This document shows, one piece after another, positions 26,201 to 37,617 of a DNA stretch of 64,000 nucleotides (the first letter of the stretch is position 1; each line of letters opens with the position of its first letter). The DNA is taken from positions 3,162,001-3,226,000 of the forward strand of contig JBCAQO010000002.1 in NCBI GenBank assembly GCA_039111635.1. Direction: 5' to 3'. Below the pieces are notes generated by a model. It was not told the origin of the DNA. It saw nothing but the letters and a program-made list of their open reading frames with translations, and ran no database searches. The stretch comes from Heterobasidion occidentale (taxonomy: Eukaryota > Basidiomycota > Agaricomycetes > Russulales > Bondarzewiaceae). Made by a program: the position numbers and the translations under genes.

Positions 26201-26567
26201 GATGAGGAGCGTGCAATTCTCGACGGAGAGTGATTCGCCGCTGTCAAGCCCAGTCTTTCTTCGTTCAAGGCTTCCAGGGCTGAGGTGGATGAGTGAAGAT
26301 GACGATACACAGGGACAGTGTCCCGAGCGGGGTTGGTGGATGGTGGTAGAGGATCAATGTTGACAACTTGGGGCACTGAGAACAAGATATATTTGCATGC
26401 ACGATGTGGAGGAATGTGATAATGATCAAAGGATCAGTCGCTGGCTGGGTAGAAGAGTGCGTGCTGTTCAAGTGGTTGCAACTGAAGTCGTTCTTTATGG
26501 CTACTAATGCCTTTACCTCGCCGCCATCGCGTGCCACTTCGCACGCACTAGCGATAATCTTTGGCAA
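23202..26567 (-). CDS. GID7: Gid7/WDR26-type subunit of the GID/CTLH ubiquitin ligase
   Basis: This is a LisH-CTLH-WD40 scaffold of the GID E3 ligase, which in yeast degrades gluconeogenic enzymes. The long N-terminus is Ser/Thr-rich with a basic KRQRIDN motif. LisH is [16 protein letters not shown] joined to [21 protein letters not shown] starts [22 protein letters not shown] repeats include [20 protein letters not shown] with [42 protein letters not shown] and [20 protein letters not shown]. The final blade ends in [10 protein letters not shown] and a Lys/Arg tail, with the stop at 23202. My best start is a 19-nt exon, 26567-26549, encoding MPKIIA plus one base; removing an intron at 26548-26376 continues as [12 protein letters not shown]. 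No in-frame ATG occurs between that acceptor and codon MRVPVND near 25888. Confidence 0.9.
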
Positions 26568-27034
26568 TCAATTTAATTGGTTCTCTTGGTTCTCTTCGAC
26601 CGCAGAACTCGCATATGCTCGTCGACATGATGATCATTCTGGGGACACCGGTTTATCTTATGCCCCGCTTATTTACTTGCTACTGTCGGGACTATGCAGT
26701 AGAGAGACGAATGGGTGCAAGTCCGAGTCACTGACAGAGTCTAAGGTCCACCGGTCTGCCTGGTCCGCCCGCCTTATCCCGGCTCGATAAGGCTTACGTA
26801 GATGAGTTATGTCTTACAGTCTCGCCCTCACAGTCAGAGCAGCGAACACTTTCCCTCCCCCCTCTTCCACATATTTATTTCATCAAGAAAGATACAGCAC
26901 AGAGGGGAATTATTCCACAAGAGAACGTGCGTCCATGGAGGTCCAAGGAAATCACGTGACACAGACGCGTCCAAGCTTTTCTAGGCTTTTCTGCTTTGCG
27001 CATGCACTTACCTCCGTCCCCCATCTTTCTCGTC
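26568..27034. promoter_or_regulatory. Divergent promoter region, GID7 / HOP1
   Basis: This 467-bp interval separates two divergently transcribed genes. It contains a pyrimidine-rich stretch just before the HOP1 start (near 27010-27030). No recognised meiotic element was identified, and no gene was seen. Confidence 0.4.
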
Positions 27035-30000
27035 ATGCAAGCGCAAGCACTTCGACCGTGTCAGGTACTTGGCTTTCCGTTATAACACATTATCTTCCTG
27101 ACTCTCTGTAGTCCATTACACCAGGGCAGAGCTTGGCCACGGTGCAAACTCTGTTACGAGCTGGCCTTGGTTGCATTACCTACCTACGGTACATTCAAAG
27201 CCCTGAACACTCGATATATGCGTGCTACAGCCCTTTATTATTCTAGTGATTTGTTACCGCAAGATAATTTCCATGAAAGTTAGCATCGAATCGTTTCCTA
27301 CTAAAAAAATGCCCTTAGCATCCTTGCCTGGGCAGGTTATCTAACATCTTCGGACACGGCGGCACTCTCGTCGAATCCCTCAGATGCAGGATTTCCCTCT
27401 CCTACAGGAAGAGGGAGAAAGGAGCAAGAACGAAGATCTGGTTTTAGAATCATGACGGTCGCGCGGGGCTGGTCCGCCGAGGCGGATAAGCTTCTTGACT
27501 ATCTGGTGCGTGATTCTCATCAGAGCTTTTAAGTGTGTTACCACCAAACTCTACGCCAGGAGCACGGGATATTTGATGCTATCGAAAAGCAGTACCTTCG
27601 TAGTCTCATTTTCGCTATCTACTTGGTGCGTGGCCTCTATTTTAAGAGCAGTACAGATCATCAATAGTGCTGCTAAGGATGACCAAGATCCGAACAAGTA
27701 TGTGAAACAGCATATATGTGTATATGCGTGTCGAATAATTAGGTTTACCATACGAAGCATTGTAGAAGCGTACACATTCAATTTCAAGGTAACTGTTAAT
27801 TTATCGGCGCGTTTCGGCAAGTACTCACGATCATTCAGTACCAGTTCGCTCCAGGAAGCGACACTCCCGTCCCAATTATGTCTTTGGGCGAAGACCTCTT
27901 GAACCTGTCGCTTAATGGACATAAAGGACTCGATGACCCAGTCAACGAGGCCACGAGGAGTGGCAAACTGCATACGTTGGGAGATGTCCAGAAAAGTATC
28001 AAGGTCCGCTCGACTTGCTATTCGATTTACTGCTGTACCGGTAATGATCCAATACAGTCATTGATCAAGGTGCTGATATCGTGCACAACCAACATGAATC
28101 AACTCCCAAGTTCGTCGTTCCATCATGTCATTCTGACTACTTGATGATTTTTTTTTCAATTTTACAGAGCAAAGGTTTGCCAAGTTCAAATTATTATACA
28201 ACTCAAGCGCCCCAGCCTCCTACGAGCCTCCGCACTTTGGGCCTGGGGACCCGGATAAAGACAGATGGTTCTTCACCACACACGACCCGAAAGAAACTCC
28301 TGAAAAATACAGTGTTGGAAGTCTAGAAACAACCTGGCATGGGTAACTATTTCGCAATCGCCTACTGGATGATCCTCACCATTTTGTTGTGCGTAGGGTT
28401 GATGTCCATGTCGCTTCTGTTTCCGGTATCATTCCATCTGCAGATGACAACAAGGCGCCGTTCTCCGGCCTCGCGAGCGGCTCCGCCGTCGGCGTTAAGA
28501 CCGCAGGATGCCTGGAGTTGCGGCAAGGCCATGTTGAGGCGCAGAAGCGCGACTCGCGACAACGCAAAATTGCATGGGACGCGGAGGCGTTCGGAAGGAT
28601 CGATTCACGAGATGCTGATGCTGAAGGCGAGATAGACCCGGACTATGTGACGGACCCTAACGACTCTAGAGTTGACCTAGATACCTGGAAACCTATTGGT
28701 GTGCGAGACGATGACGGAGAAGTTTTACCTCTATCCAAAGATCAGCTGAAGGCTCAGAAATGTGGCGGTAGAGAGGATAGCGACGATATGGACGTAGATG
28801 CTGGTGATGCTTCTCCAGAGGTGTTGATTCAAGGCTTATCCGAAGAGGTTCCCAACGACCTCAAGAATTTGGCAGGTTTCCTGTAACTTTGACGATACAG
28901 CATACTAAAAATATCCGTCCCATAGAATCGCCGACAGATTGTTGACAACGGTTTCCCTGAACCTACTCAACGTAGACCGTCTCAAGAAATTTCGCATCAC
29001 GTCAGGTCACTCTCGGAGAGCAGTAGTCTTCCGCCTTCTGATTTCACCCTGACCGAGTGTTCCACTAGCGCTGTGGCTCATGGAAGCAGCACTCAAATCG
29101 TGACGGATGCCGTCGAAAATTGCCGACCGGAGGATGATCGTGCGCAACGTCTAGGTTGGTCTTTTTTTTTCAATCGATTACAGCGATGGGTGACAACTAT
29201 CGATACCGATTTATAGAGATGGGGACGCAAGTTGTTCCAAGTTTTGATAACGACCCTATTCAATCCTTCCAGGACGCCGGAGAACCCATGCTTGATACCA
29301 GGTCTCCGAGGGCAACTGGTAAAAATTTATATGTTCGGCGGACAGAGGAAAGAGAAGGGATATTAGATTGTGATTGCGGTGCGCCTGTGGGTCACTTCTT
29401 GTTATCTTTCTTGAGCGTCGGACATATCGGCTAACTTTGTCTGTGATGGGAAGACGGAGGATGGATGTTGCATTCTGTGCGAGGGTGGATGTGGGAAATG
29501 GTTTCACATCTGGTACTTGCTCGCGCTCTCGGAGAATTTCACTTACTAAACATTGTTTCGGATGATAGGTGCATGGGGTTAGCGGCATCCTTTGGTTTCG
29601 CTGCTAAAGCTGATTGTTTTTCGAAGCTATCATTCTTCAAAGGACGAGAAGATTCCCACTATATTCAAATGTTTTCGATGTCGCATTCGTCACGACGATC
29701 ACTTCGACATGATATTTGTGCAGAGTTGGTATCCGGACCTCCTCTTAAAATACAACAATCTCGCTCTGTTCAGGTAAGCTGTGATCAAATCTTCTTTCGT
29801 TTGCCTTAAATCAAGCCTTGTGAAATGCACTTCCAGAAGGGCCATCAAGATCGTAGAAACCTACAGCCCACAAGACTTCCTTAAGTTGATTGGTACGTAG
29901 ATCAGATTCAAATAAATAATTGAAGTCCGTTCACACTTCATAGGTTGCGAGACGCCGCTCGCCAACCAGATTTTCAAAAGGCTTGAAACAGAAGGTAAAC

Positions 30001-30785
30001 ACGGTTTCTGTTTCAATCACTCACGATGTCGAATGCGATTTCCCATGACAGGTTTTATCATGAAATTGTCTCCAGGTAACCCAGGTAGCCATATAACTCG
30101 TAGTAAGGCAAAGGCAAAGGCAGGAAAGGCAAGACAACGCAAGTACCTCAAGAAAGAGTATGCCTTTTCCAGGTCCTCGAAGCAAAGCCAACAATATCTG
30201 GACTACTTCAATCCCACAATGGATGCTGAGATGGCGTTGATCGGGTTTGACAACTTGGTGGGTAATCTGCTATATCCATCCGGACCTCGCTTCTTTTTGG
30301 CAGTAAATCTGCAAGATGTAAAAACACGTCTTCAAGCTTCACGTCCGATACGAATTGTGAAGACAAGCTTCTCTCGTCCATCGGAAAAGCAATTGACACC
30401 ATCAAGTAAGATATTGATTTTGTCCTTCTTTCAGGTGCGAGAATCGAAAATCAAACTTCGCAAGAAAGCTGCTGGGAATGGCATAACGAAGCGGTGAGTG
30501 GACAGTTTCGATTTATTATACTATCAAACCTCATTTCGTCATGCCACTGTCAGAGTTTCGGATGGATCCATATCCGCCACGGTCCCAGAGACTCGACCAG
30601 GAAGCACAACACATTCCCTACAGTCGGAGGCCCAGAGGCAGGCGAATAGCCAAGCTCGGACTTATGCAAACGGAATTATTAGCGGAAGGACAAAGCGGAA
30701 GTCTCCGGCGGCTTCTGATGCTCGGGCGAACTCTATGAAAAAGCTGAAGACTTCGGTAGCGCCTGGCATCGACCTGACTGAGTGA
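27035..30785 (+). CDS. HOP1: Meiotic chromosome-axis protein Hop1 (HORMA domain with PHD finger)
   Basis: This protein builds the meiotic chromosome axis and promotes inter-homologue recombination. The ATG at 27035 starts a short exon, MQAQALRPCQ, followed by SITPGQSLATVQTLLRAGLG and CITYLR. The HORMA domain continues with DLLPQDNFHE, EHGIFDAIEKQYLRSLIFAI, VEAYTFNFK and YQFAPGSDTPVPIMSLGEDL. A second conserved block, RRVDVHVASVSGI, comes after intervening exons. A PHD-type zinc finger is encoded near 29440-29560 (EDGCCILCEGGCGKWFHIW). Beyond it lie a winged-helix-like segment (SPQDFLKLIGC, IFKRLETEGFIMKL) and a basic tail rich in Lys. The stop is the TGA at 30783-30785. The HORMA-PHD combination matches Hop1 of budding yeast and basidiomycetes. 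More than ten introns are present and several are approximate. Confidence 0.9.
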
Positions 30786-32442
30786 CTTCCAGACTTTCTC
30801 TGTCTTAGGAACTTTCGGCGCAGACTCTCGAACTCTCTGAACTAGGCCTCTCTGAACTAGGCGTTACCGTCTCCTTCCATTCGTCGTGTCCTACAGATTT
30901 TTCTTGTTCATCCTTGCTGACTTGACCATCAGAGCTATGCTGTCCATGAATGGAACGTGGTTCTCGCTCTTGTCATCTGTCTAGCCCCCTCGAGTTCTAC
31001 ATCCCCATCTGCTTAGCACTTAGTACCTGCTCGGATACTTTGATCGATGTACTGCGCATTGTACCTCTTGACGCATGATGTGTGGCTGATCCAATCGATG
31101 TCCTTGTCGACCAGTGCGGCTGATATTTTCGAAAAAGGCCTTATCGTCCGCGCGACATCCTTGAGGCTAGGGTTGTCTATACGAAGCTGTCTACGCTGCA
31201 TGATCCCGAGATTCAGATCCAGAGCAGACGACAAGCTTTGAAAGGAGGTACGGATTTCGCCTCGGGGCTTTTGAAGCTTTTTCATGCACCACACGGCTCT
31301 GAAATAAATGGAATTACCATCTTGAAATAGTACTTTCTCAACAAGCCTGACTGTTGCTGTTCAAGCACTGAAGCTCTGAAGCTGATTCCGATAGCAGCAA
31401 GACAAAAACGAGGTCGATGAGACAACTTGACTAAAGAAAAAGAGGCATATTTTTTGAGACCCTTCAAATCAGAAAATACCGGAGCTGGACAATGTTGCAA
31501 TACGGATACGATAGAGCATCAAGGAAAATGTGCACCACGCTAACGAGCCCCATCGCCGTGTGAGTGCGGAGAAAGGGAGATACGGAGGTGTAGTCTATGC
31601 CTTGCGCCATTAATTCATCTCCTGCGAGGGCCTCATGACACAGTTCGTCGGTCGTAGAGAAGCGAGTTCGACGGGTTGTTAAATCATGAGGGGATGAGAA
31701 GAGCAGATAGGAAAATTGTCGCGACATTGGCGGTTGTCTTTAGGGCCGGCCATGTGATCGGCTTTAAGAGTCAGCAACCCCCAGGGTAGCCTCAGACAGC
31801 CGCCCTCTTTCAGTCCTCTGTCTCTGTGCAAGAACCGAAAGCTGCGATCTGTGTACTAGTACATTGCTTTAGCTGTGAATCATCCAAAATTCATTGATGG
31901 CGCGGTTACATTGCAAGAGGGTATTCATCATCGAGACCACAGGAAGAGGAATATGCACTTAGAATACTTCGGCAAAAAGCATCCGTTATTCCCGAGCAAG
32001 CACCAAGATGGTTTAAGCCAGGGGTTGTGTCCATCACCTTCTCCAGCACTCAACGTTCTCGAACCTCGCAGATGGTGAGAAGCCGAGCATTGGCACCACG
32101 AATGATCATAGCGTGACAATGCTCCCGAGGCGAGCGTCTAAGATGCTACTCCGTTAGAAAGCCAGACAAAGAAGAACAGAAAATGAGAGAAAGAAAAGGG
32201 GGGGATACTATGTAGGAATGGCTTGAGACTGGAGTGTGGGACGAAGGAGAAGTCTGTTGAAAAGGCGTGGGAGGACACGCGACGCGTCTACTTAGATCTA
32301 TGTCCCGCGCAATATCGAAGGTTCTAGGCTTGCGCCGCCACCGGCTTTCGAACCCGCGCACAACTCCACTACAGTCCACTACTGTCTTATTTCCTTTGTC
32401 TTCGCAACACTCATCTGCTCCAAATCTCCATTAGTTCTCCTC
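30786..32442. other. Intergenic interval, HOP1 3' side / DOA1 promoter
   Basis: This 1.66-kb gap has no confident gene. A minus-strand frame from an ATG at 31727 runs to 31464 and could splice at 31492 using a fair donor (gtattttctg) and acceptor (ctttag near 31440), giving a protein of roughly 100 residues. It resembles no family I know. Further minus frames at 31500-31013 are open but not convincing. A direct repeat with a CTCTGAACTAGGC core lies near 30835-30865. Confidence 0.35.
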
Positions 32443-35400
32443 ATGCCGTTTAAGTTGTCGGCGACACTCTCATCTCACAAGTCTGACGTGTGTAGATTGC
32501 AGCCCATCTTCGACCATGATCTCATTGACTTTTCAGGTCCGAGCTGTTGCATCCCCGACAGACAATCTTGTTCTCTCAGCTTCACGCGATTCCACTGCGA
32601 TCGCATGGATTAAAGACTCAACACCCTCGTTTTCACCCGCGTCCGTTTTCCGTGCAGGAGAACGGTTCGTCAATTCAGTCACTCACCTACCACCGACCGC
32701 AGAAGCCCCGCACGGTGAACGGCTTCATCTTTCTCGCTTGATCCATGGCATTAAATAAGAAAAAAAGGATTCGTCGTCACTGGCGGTCAGGATGCTATAA
32801 TCAATGTCTGGGCCCTTGAGAGGGGCAGTGAAGAGCCCAATTACTCCCTGCTTGGCCACACAGATAATGTGTGTGCCTTACATGCAAGCGTAGATGGGAT
32901 AATTATATCTGGGTCATGGGATAGGTATGTTACTCCGCACGGCTCTATCTCCTCTCCACGTTCGCAGAATGAGTTACACAATCCCCCAAAAGAACTGCCA
33001 AGGTCTGGAAAAACTTTCAGTTGGCCTACGACTTGTCCGGACACACACAGTCAGTGTGGGCCGTCCTAGCCGTCGATGATGACCAGTATTTAACCGGTAT
33101 GTGGTACGACCAACTTACGTTCTATTTACACAACTCTCCCGCCTCAGGCTCGGCCGACAAAACCATCAAGCTATGGCAGCAGCACAAATGCTTAAGAACG
33201 TATCGTGGCCACAAAGATGCTGTACGCAGCATCGCATTGGTGACTGACATAGGTTTTGCCTCAGCTTCCAATGATAGGCTAGTTGTGCTCGTTCAAAGAT
33301 ACCTAGGACCTTCGAGCTTACGCGGTATCACAGTGAGATCTGCATGTGGACGTTAGAAGGTGACATTGTGCATTCCCTGTCGGCGCATACATCCTTTGTG
33401 TATAGCCTGGCCGTCCTCCCCAGTGGAGATCTCGTCTCCAGCGGCGAGGATCGCTCTGTTCGTGTGTGGCGCGGTGAGTTTCTTCCTTGCTGACAGCCTT
33501 CTGGCGTCCAGCTGACATGCAGTGTTCAATGGTTGACTTGAATCAGATGGCGAATGCGCACAGACGATCGTTCACCCGGCCATCTCGGTATGGTCAGTGT
33601 CAGCAATGCCCAATGGCGACATTGTCACAGGAAGCAGCGACGGCGTGGTCCGTATCTTCAGCGAATCCGAAGAACGCTGGGCTTCCACCGAGGATCTCAA
33701 GGCATTTGACGACCAAGTTGCGAGTCAGGCCCTTCCATCACAACAAGTAGGCGATGTAAAGAAATCAGACTTGCCGGGGACAGAGGCCTTGTCTGAACCA
33801 GGTCTGTACCTTCCTCTTCCATGCGTTCGATACCTCTCACCTCCCTCTCTCAAGGCAAGAAACCCGGAGAGGTCAAGATGGTAAGAAACGGCGCCATTGT
33901 GGAAGCTCATCAGGTATGTCGCGTGCGGGCATTAAGCTCTAGGCCCTTCTAACAGTTTACGTTCTAGTGGGATGCCGCAAGCCGCAACTGGCAAAAGATC
34001 GGCGAAGTTGTTGATGCAGTAGGATCCGGTCGAAAACAACTCCACGAAGGCAAAGAATATGATTATGTTTTCGATGTCGACATCCAAGATGGCGTTCCTC
34101 CACTCAAGCTACCTTACAACGCAAATGGTACGTTCTAGTATGATTGATGTCTTTGCAGACATTATTGTGACCGCTGGCTTCAGAAAATCCATATGTGGCA
34201 GCCCAACGCTTTTTGGAAAGCAACGACCTACCAACGACTTATGTTGATCAAGTTGTGCAATTCATCGAGAAGAATACATCGGGCGTAAATCTGGGGTCAA
34301 GCGAGGAGTTTGTAGACCCATATACCGGTTCGTTCGTCCAGCATAACGTTATTTTCTCTTCTCGTGTGTCTGAGTCATTCAGGCGCATCGCGTTATAGGG
34401 GCTCTGGGCCATCGGCTCAACCCGCTGCTTCTACGTATTCGGATCCCTACACTGGTGCTTCGCGCTATATCGGCAATGCAACGCCCTCCGCGCCGTCCTC
34501 GGCGCCCTCTTCAGGGGATCCATTTACTGGTGCCTCAAGATACGTGAATACTCCCCCTTCTCAGCCTTCGTTGTCTGCTTCGCCATCAAAGTCCATCATT
34601 CCCGTGGTGAGCACTCTCTGTAACTTTTGTATCCCGCGGAAATTGATGTCGTACTCACCCATTGTCAGTCCAAAGTCCTCTCTTTCAAGCAAGCAAATGT
34701 GGCTGCTATGCGGGGAAAACTATACCAATTCGACGAAGCCCTACGGCATGAAATCGTGCGTCTGCACGTTTCACGTTTTATTTCTCACATTATGCTTAGC
34801 TGTCCTCATCATATCGTAGTCAACATCATCTTTAGCTCTCTATCCTGAAGAGAATAACTGCATAGAACGAACATTCGCTTACCTCTCGCACGCTGTTGCA
34901 GGAAACACACCTGAAGTCACGCTTACGCGCTCTGATGTCGATACTATCTCTCAGGTCCTCGACCGATGGCCAACAGCCCAGTTGTTTCCAGGCGAGTGTG
35001 TCAACGATCGGGCTTTTATGAATGTTCTCATTTCTTTTCGGCTTCTGAATCCCTGATAGTACTCGACCTGGCTCGTTTACTCAGCGGATATTGCTCGAAG
35101 TTGGTCGGAAGCGATGAAACTAGAACAACGTTCTTCAATGCCTTGTTTAAGGCCTCTGGTTGGATTGAGGATTGGTCGACACCTTTATCCAAGGCTAAGG
35201 AGATCAATATTCTCCTCTTCCTGCGCACACTGGCAAACGCGTTCCAGGACAGAGCATCCGTGGGAGACAGCACTCATGTGACAAATGTAACAAGCGCCTC
35301 CCTGTTCCAGGTATTTCCATGAGAGGTGCTAATTTGGATCACGCTTAGATTTTTGAGGCCCTGAGCCATGCGTCGTACGAAGTATTGACCAAGACCCAGC

Positions 35401-35926
35401 GCGTTGCGCTTGCCACAATCCTGTTCAAGTAACGTCTTCCCTCTGTTCGAAACCTGATTCGCCGATATGGATGCTGACTATCTTCGCGCACAGCTTCTCC
35501 TGCATTGCATTACAGGGGCGTGTAGACTCGACGCTTCGAGGAACACATCTCCGGCTGACTGACCAAGTGCGTCCTTGCCTTTATCTTGCATCGCTTTTAC
35601 TCTCTTGGAAGTTCTGTGAGAATATTCATTACCGCACCATGTCATAGATCTTGCGCCTGGAGCGGATCGATGGAGAGGCTGTGTATCGCAGCCTGGTCGG
35701 TCTGGGAAACATGGTATGCGCCCTTTGGCTCTTGAGGCCACTTGATCAGCACCCATGACACACATTGATATGATGCCGTCCTTAGCTCTACGCCGCCCAA
35801 ACGCAGGTGTATCCTCTCGAAGCTGTGCAGGCAAGCGAGCTCAAGAACACTGTCAGCGCACTTCCCGCTGCGTTCTCGGAGGAGCGGATCAAGGCAGTGG
35901 CAGGAGAGGTCCTTGCGCTGTTATAA
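32443..35926 (+). CDS. DOA1: Ubiquitin-binding WD40 protein Doa1/Ufd3/PLAA
   Basis: This Cdc48/p97 cofactor controls ubiquitin homeostasis, ribophagy and endosomal sorting. The ATG at 32443 gives MPFKLSATLSSHKSDVRAVA. A WD40 propeller follows, with blades including NLVLSASRDSTAIAWI, GFVVTGGQDAIINVWAL, GSADKTIKLWQQHKCLRTYR and SGDLVSSGEDRSVRVWR. The PFU domain lies near 33970-34290 (WDAASRNWQKIGEVVDAVGS, then LKLPYNANENPYVAAQRFLE). A linker carries three copies of DP(Y/F)TGASRY. The C-terminal PUL domain spans about 34660-35926 (SFKQANVAAMRGKLYQFDEA, EINILLFLRTLANAF), ending in AGEVLALL and a TAA at 35924-35926. One intron (33278-33333) appears to use a GC donor. Confidence 0.95.
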
Positions 35927-36257
35927 ACTTGGCTCTCGGTCTTGTTTCGTCGCTCATGCGCGTGTGTTATCGTTGTGCGAATGCTCATAGAACATGCGCT
36001 GTGGGGTCCACACGGTGAAGATTAAGGATGGGGGTGTTAACGATATCCATACATGTAACGATATCCATACATGTAACGATATCCATCCATGTATCGCTCC
36101 ATGATTTTACAGTAACTTTTGTAGACGGTAACAACAGGGTTTAGGATTAAGGTTCAATATGTACTGGTGTTCACGGACCTTCAATAGTACACGGTCCGAT
36201 CTTACGAGGAAATCTTCATATCGATAGTATACTTTGTACTGGCTGACGCGAATCGTC
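35927..36257. promoter_or_regulatory. Intergenic interval upstream of the phosphatase gene
   Basis: This 331-bp interval carries the DOA1 3' end and the promoter of the downstream phosphatase. Its one visible structure is an 18-bp tandem repeat. A TATA-like AGTATACT lies near 36225. Confidence 0.4.
36039..36092. repeat. 18-bp tandem repeat, three copies
   Basis: The unit AACGATATCCATACATGT is present three times head to tail. The first two copies are identical and the third has one substitution. It lies in the upstream region of the phosphatase gene. Confidence 0.85.
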
Positions 36258-37067
36258 ATGGCACTAGTCCGCGTCTACATTGTTCGACATGGAGAGACGG
36301 AGGAGAACAGGAATTCAATCATTCAAGGACACCTCGATACCCAGCTCAACGCAGACGGAATAGAACAGGCTCGGCGAGTTGGGAAGGCACTGCAGGCGGT
36401 GCCATTCGACTTGGCTTTTTCGAGCGATCTGACTAGAGCAGCTAAAGTAAGTGAAGGCTAATTGCAACCTTGATTCGCACTGCGCAGGAGAGGGGCTCAC
36501 GCCGTCACGGGAACGTTTACCTCAAGACGGCAGAAATCATCCTCAGCGATCATCCGAATACACAGCTGCAGACAACGAGGGAACTTAGGGAGCGGGTCAG
36601 TAACCTGGCTTCATACTTCGCGCCGTGGACACTGAATTGCTAGCCGGCCGGGTCTTGCGTTTTGATACACGCAGTTCCTCGGGGAGCTGCAGGGCCTAAC
36701 GTATAGCGCGCGGCAGAACGCGGCAGGCCAGTCGTCCGTCGAGCCAGCGGAAAAGATGACCGCTCGGGCGCTCGGATGGTGGGACGAAACCATCGTGAAG
36801 CGCGCAGCGGCAGTGGACGGCGACAGCGCGTTAAATGTATTGACCGTCAGCCACGGCGGGTTGATCGGGCATCTCGTGCGCGGGCTGGTCGAGACAAAGA
36901 GGGCAGTGGTCGCAGATGGAGTGTTTATCGGCAAGTGCATGAACACGGCAGTCGCGATCGTGGAGGTGGGGAGGGTCGGGCCGGGGGTCGTGGTGCAGTA
37001 CGGGAACATTGCGCATCTTTTGGCGAAGGGAGATATGGATTTAGTGCAGGCAAATGCGGACGAGTAA
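36258..37067 (+). CDS. Histidine phosphatase family protein (phosphoglycerate mutase-like/TIGAR type)
   Basis: This is an acid-phosphatase or mutase-fold enzyme acting on a small phosphorylated substrate. The ATG at 36258 gives MALVRVYIVRHGETEENRNS, which carries the catalytic RHG histidine. FDLAFSSDLTRAAK and TAEIILSDHPNTQLQTTREL follow after an intron near 36448-36525. FLGELQGLTY comes after a second intron near 36598-36673. The second active-site histidine is in LTVSHGGLIGHLVRGLVETK. The size, about 210 residues after splicing, fits TIGAR/Gpm-like phosphatases rather than the longer glycolytic mutases. The substrate cannot be told from the sequence. The stop is the TAA at 37065-37067. Confidence 0.88.
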
Positions 37068-37617
37068 ATCGGGGACGGCGTAATGAATGCTGTGAGATGC
37101 TCAGTACAGAAGAGGTCATCGGTCGGGGGAATGTTCAATGGACAGATAGAATAAATAGACGCGCTTGTGTTTTGGCCTTATTCCTGTACTACCCAGAGCA
37201 CTTCACTATCAGTCTGGTGGTTGCATTGCCTCGGTGACAGTTTAGAGTATCCTGGGGCATGGCTATACGGGCGCCGTTAAAAGGCGCCTGAGGTAGGCTC
37301 TTTCAGGCTTGCAAATGCCAAGGGGATACCAGCGGGAAGGTCGTTGATTTGATATACGAAAGAAGCCTGATGAGTTTTGCAAGATCGAAAGTGAAGGAGA
37401 GCGTATGTGTATTCAGAGACGAGGAGTCGTAGTAGTTTGCCACCGCCCCAGGCGTTCTTGAGCGATGAACACATGACAGGACGACTAGGTGGCAGTGTTA
37501 GGGGGCACCAGGACACTGCCACGACGCCAAGGAGACCCCCGAAACGTCATAGCTAGAATACATAACTTAAGTGCACCGTTCAAAATTCAATTCATCTTTC
37601 TCTCCGCTTTTCCTTTC
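37068..37617. other. Intergenic interval, phosphatase / VCX1 promoter
   Basis: This 550-bp interval between tandem genes has no recognised gene. A pyrimidine-rich stretch (near 37590-37615) immediately precedes the next start codon, as is common for strong fungal promoters. Confidence 0.4.

Noticed and set aside
31464..31727. Weak likeness of AQGIDYTSVSP to Ty1/copia reverse transcriptase
   Set aside because: Only about ten residues look alike, with none of the catalytic blocks nearby.
32310..32390. Possible tRNA on the minus strand (GGTTCGAA core)
   Set aside because: The flanking bases do not form a T stem, and no acceptor or anticodon stem could be drawn.
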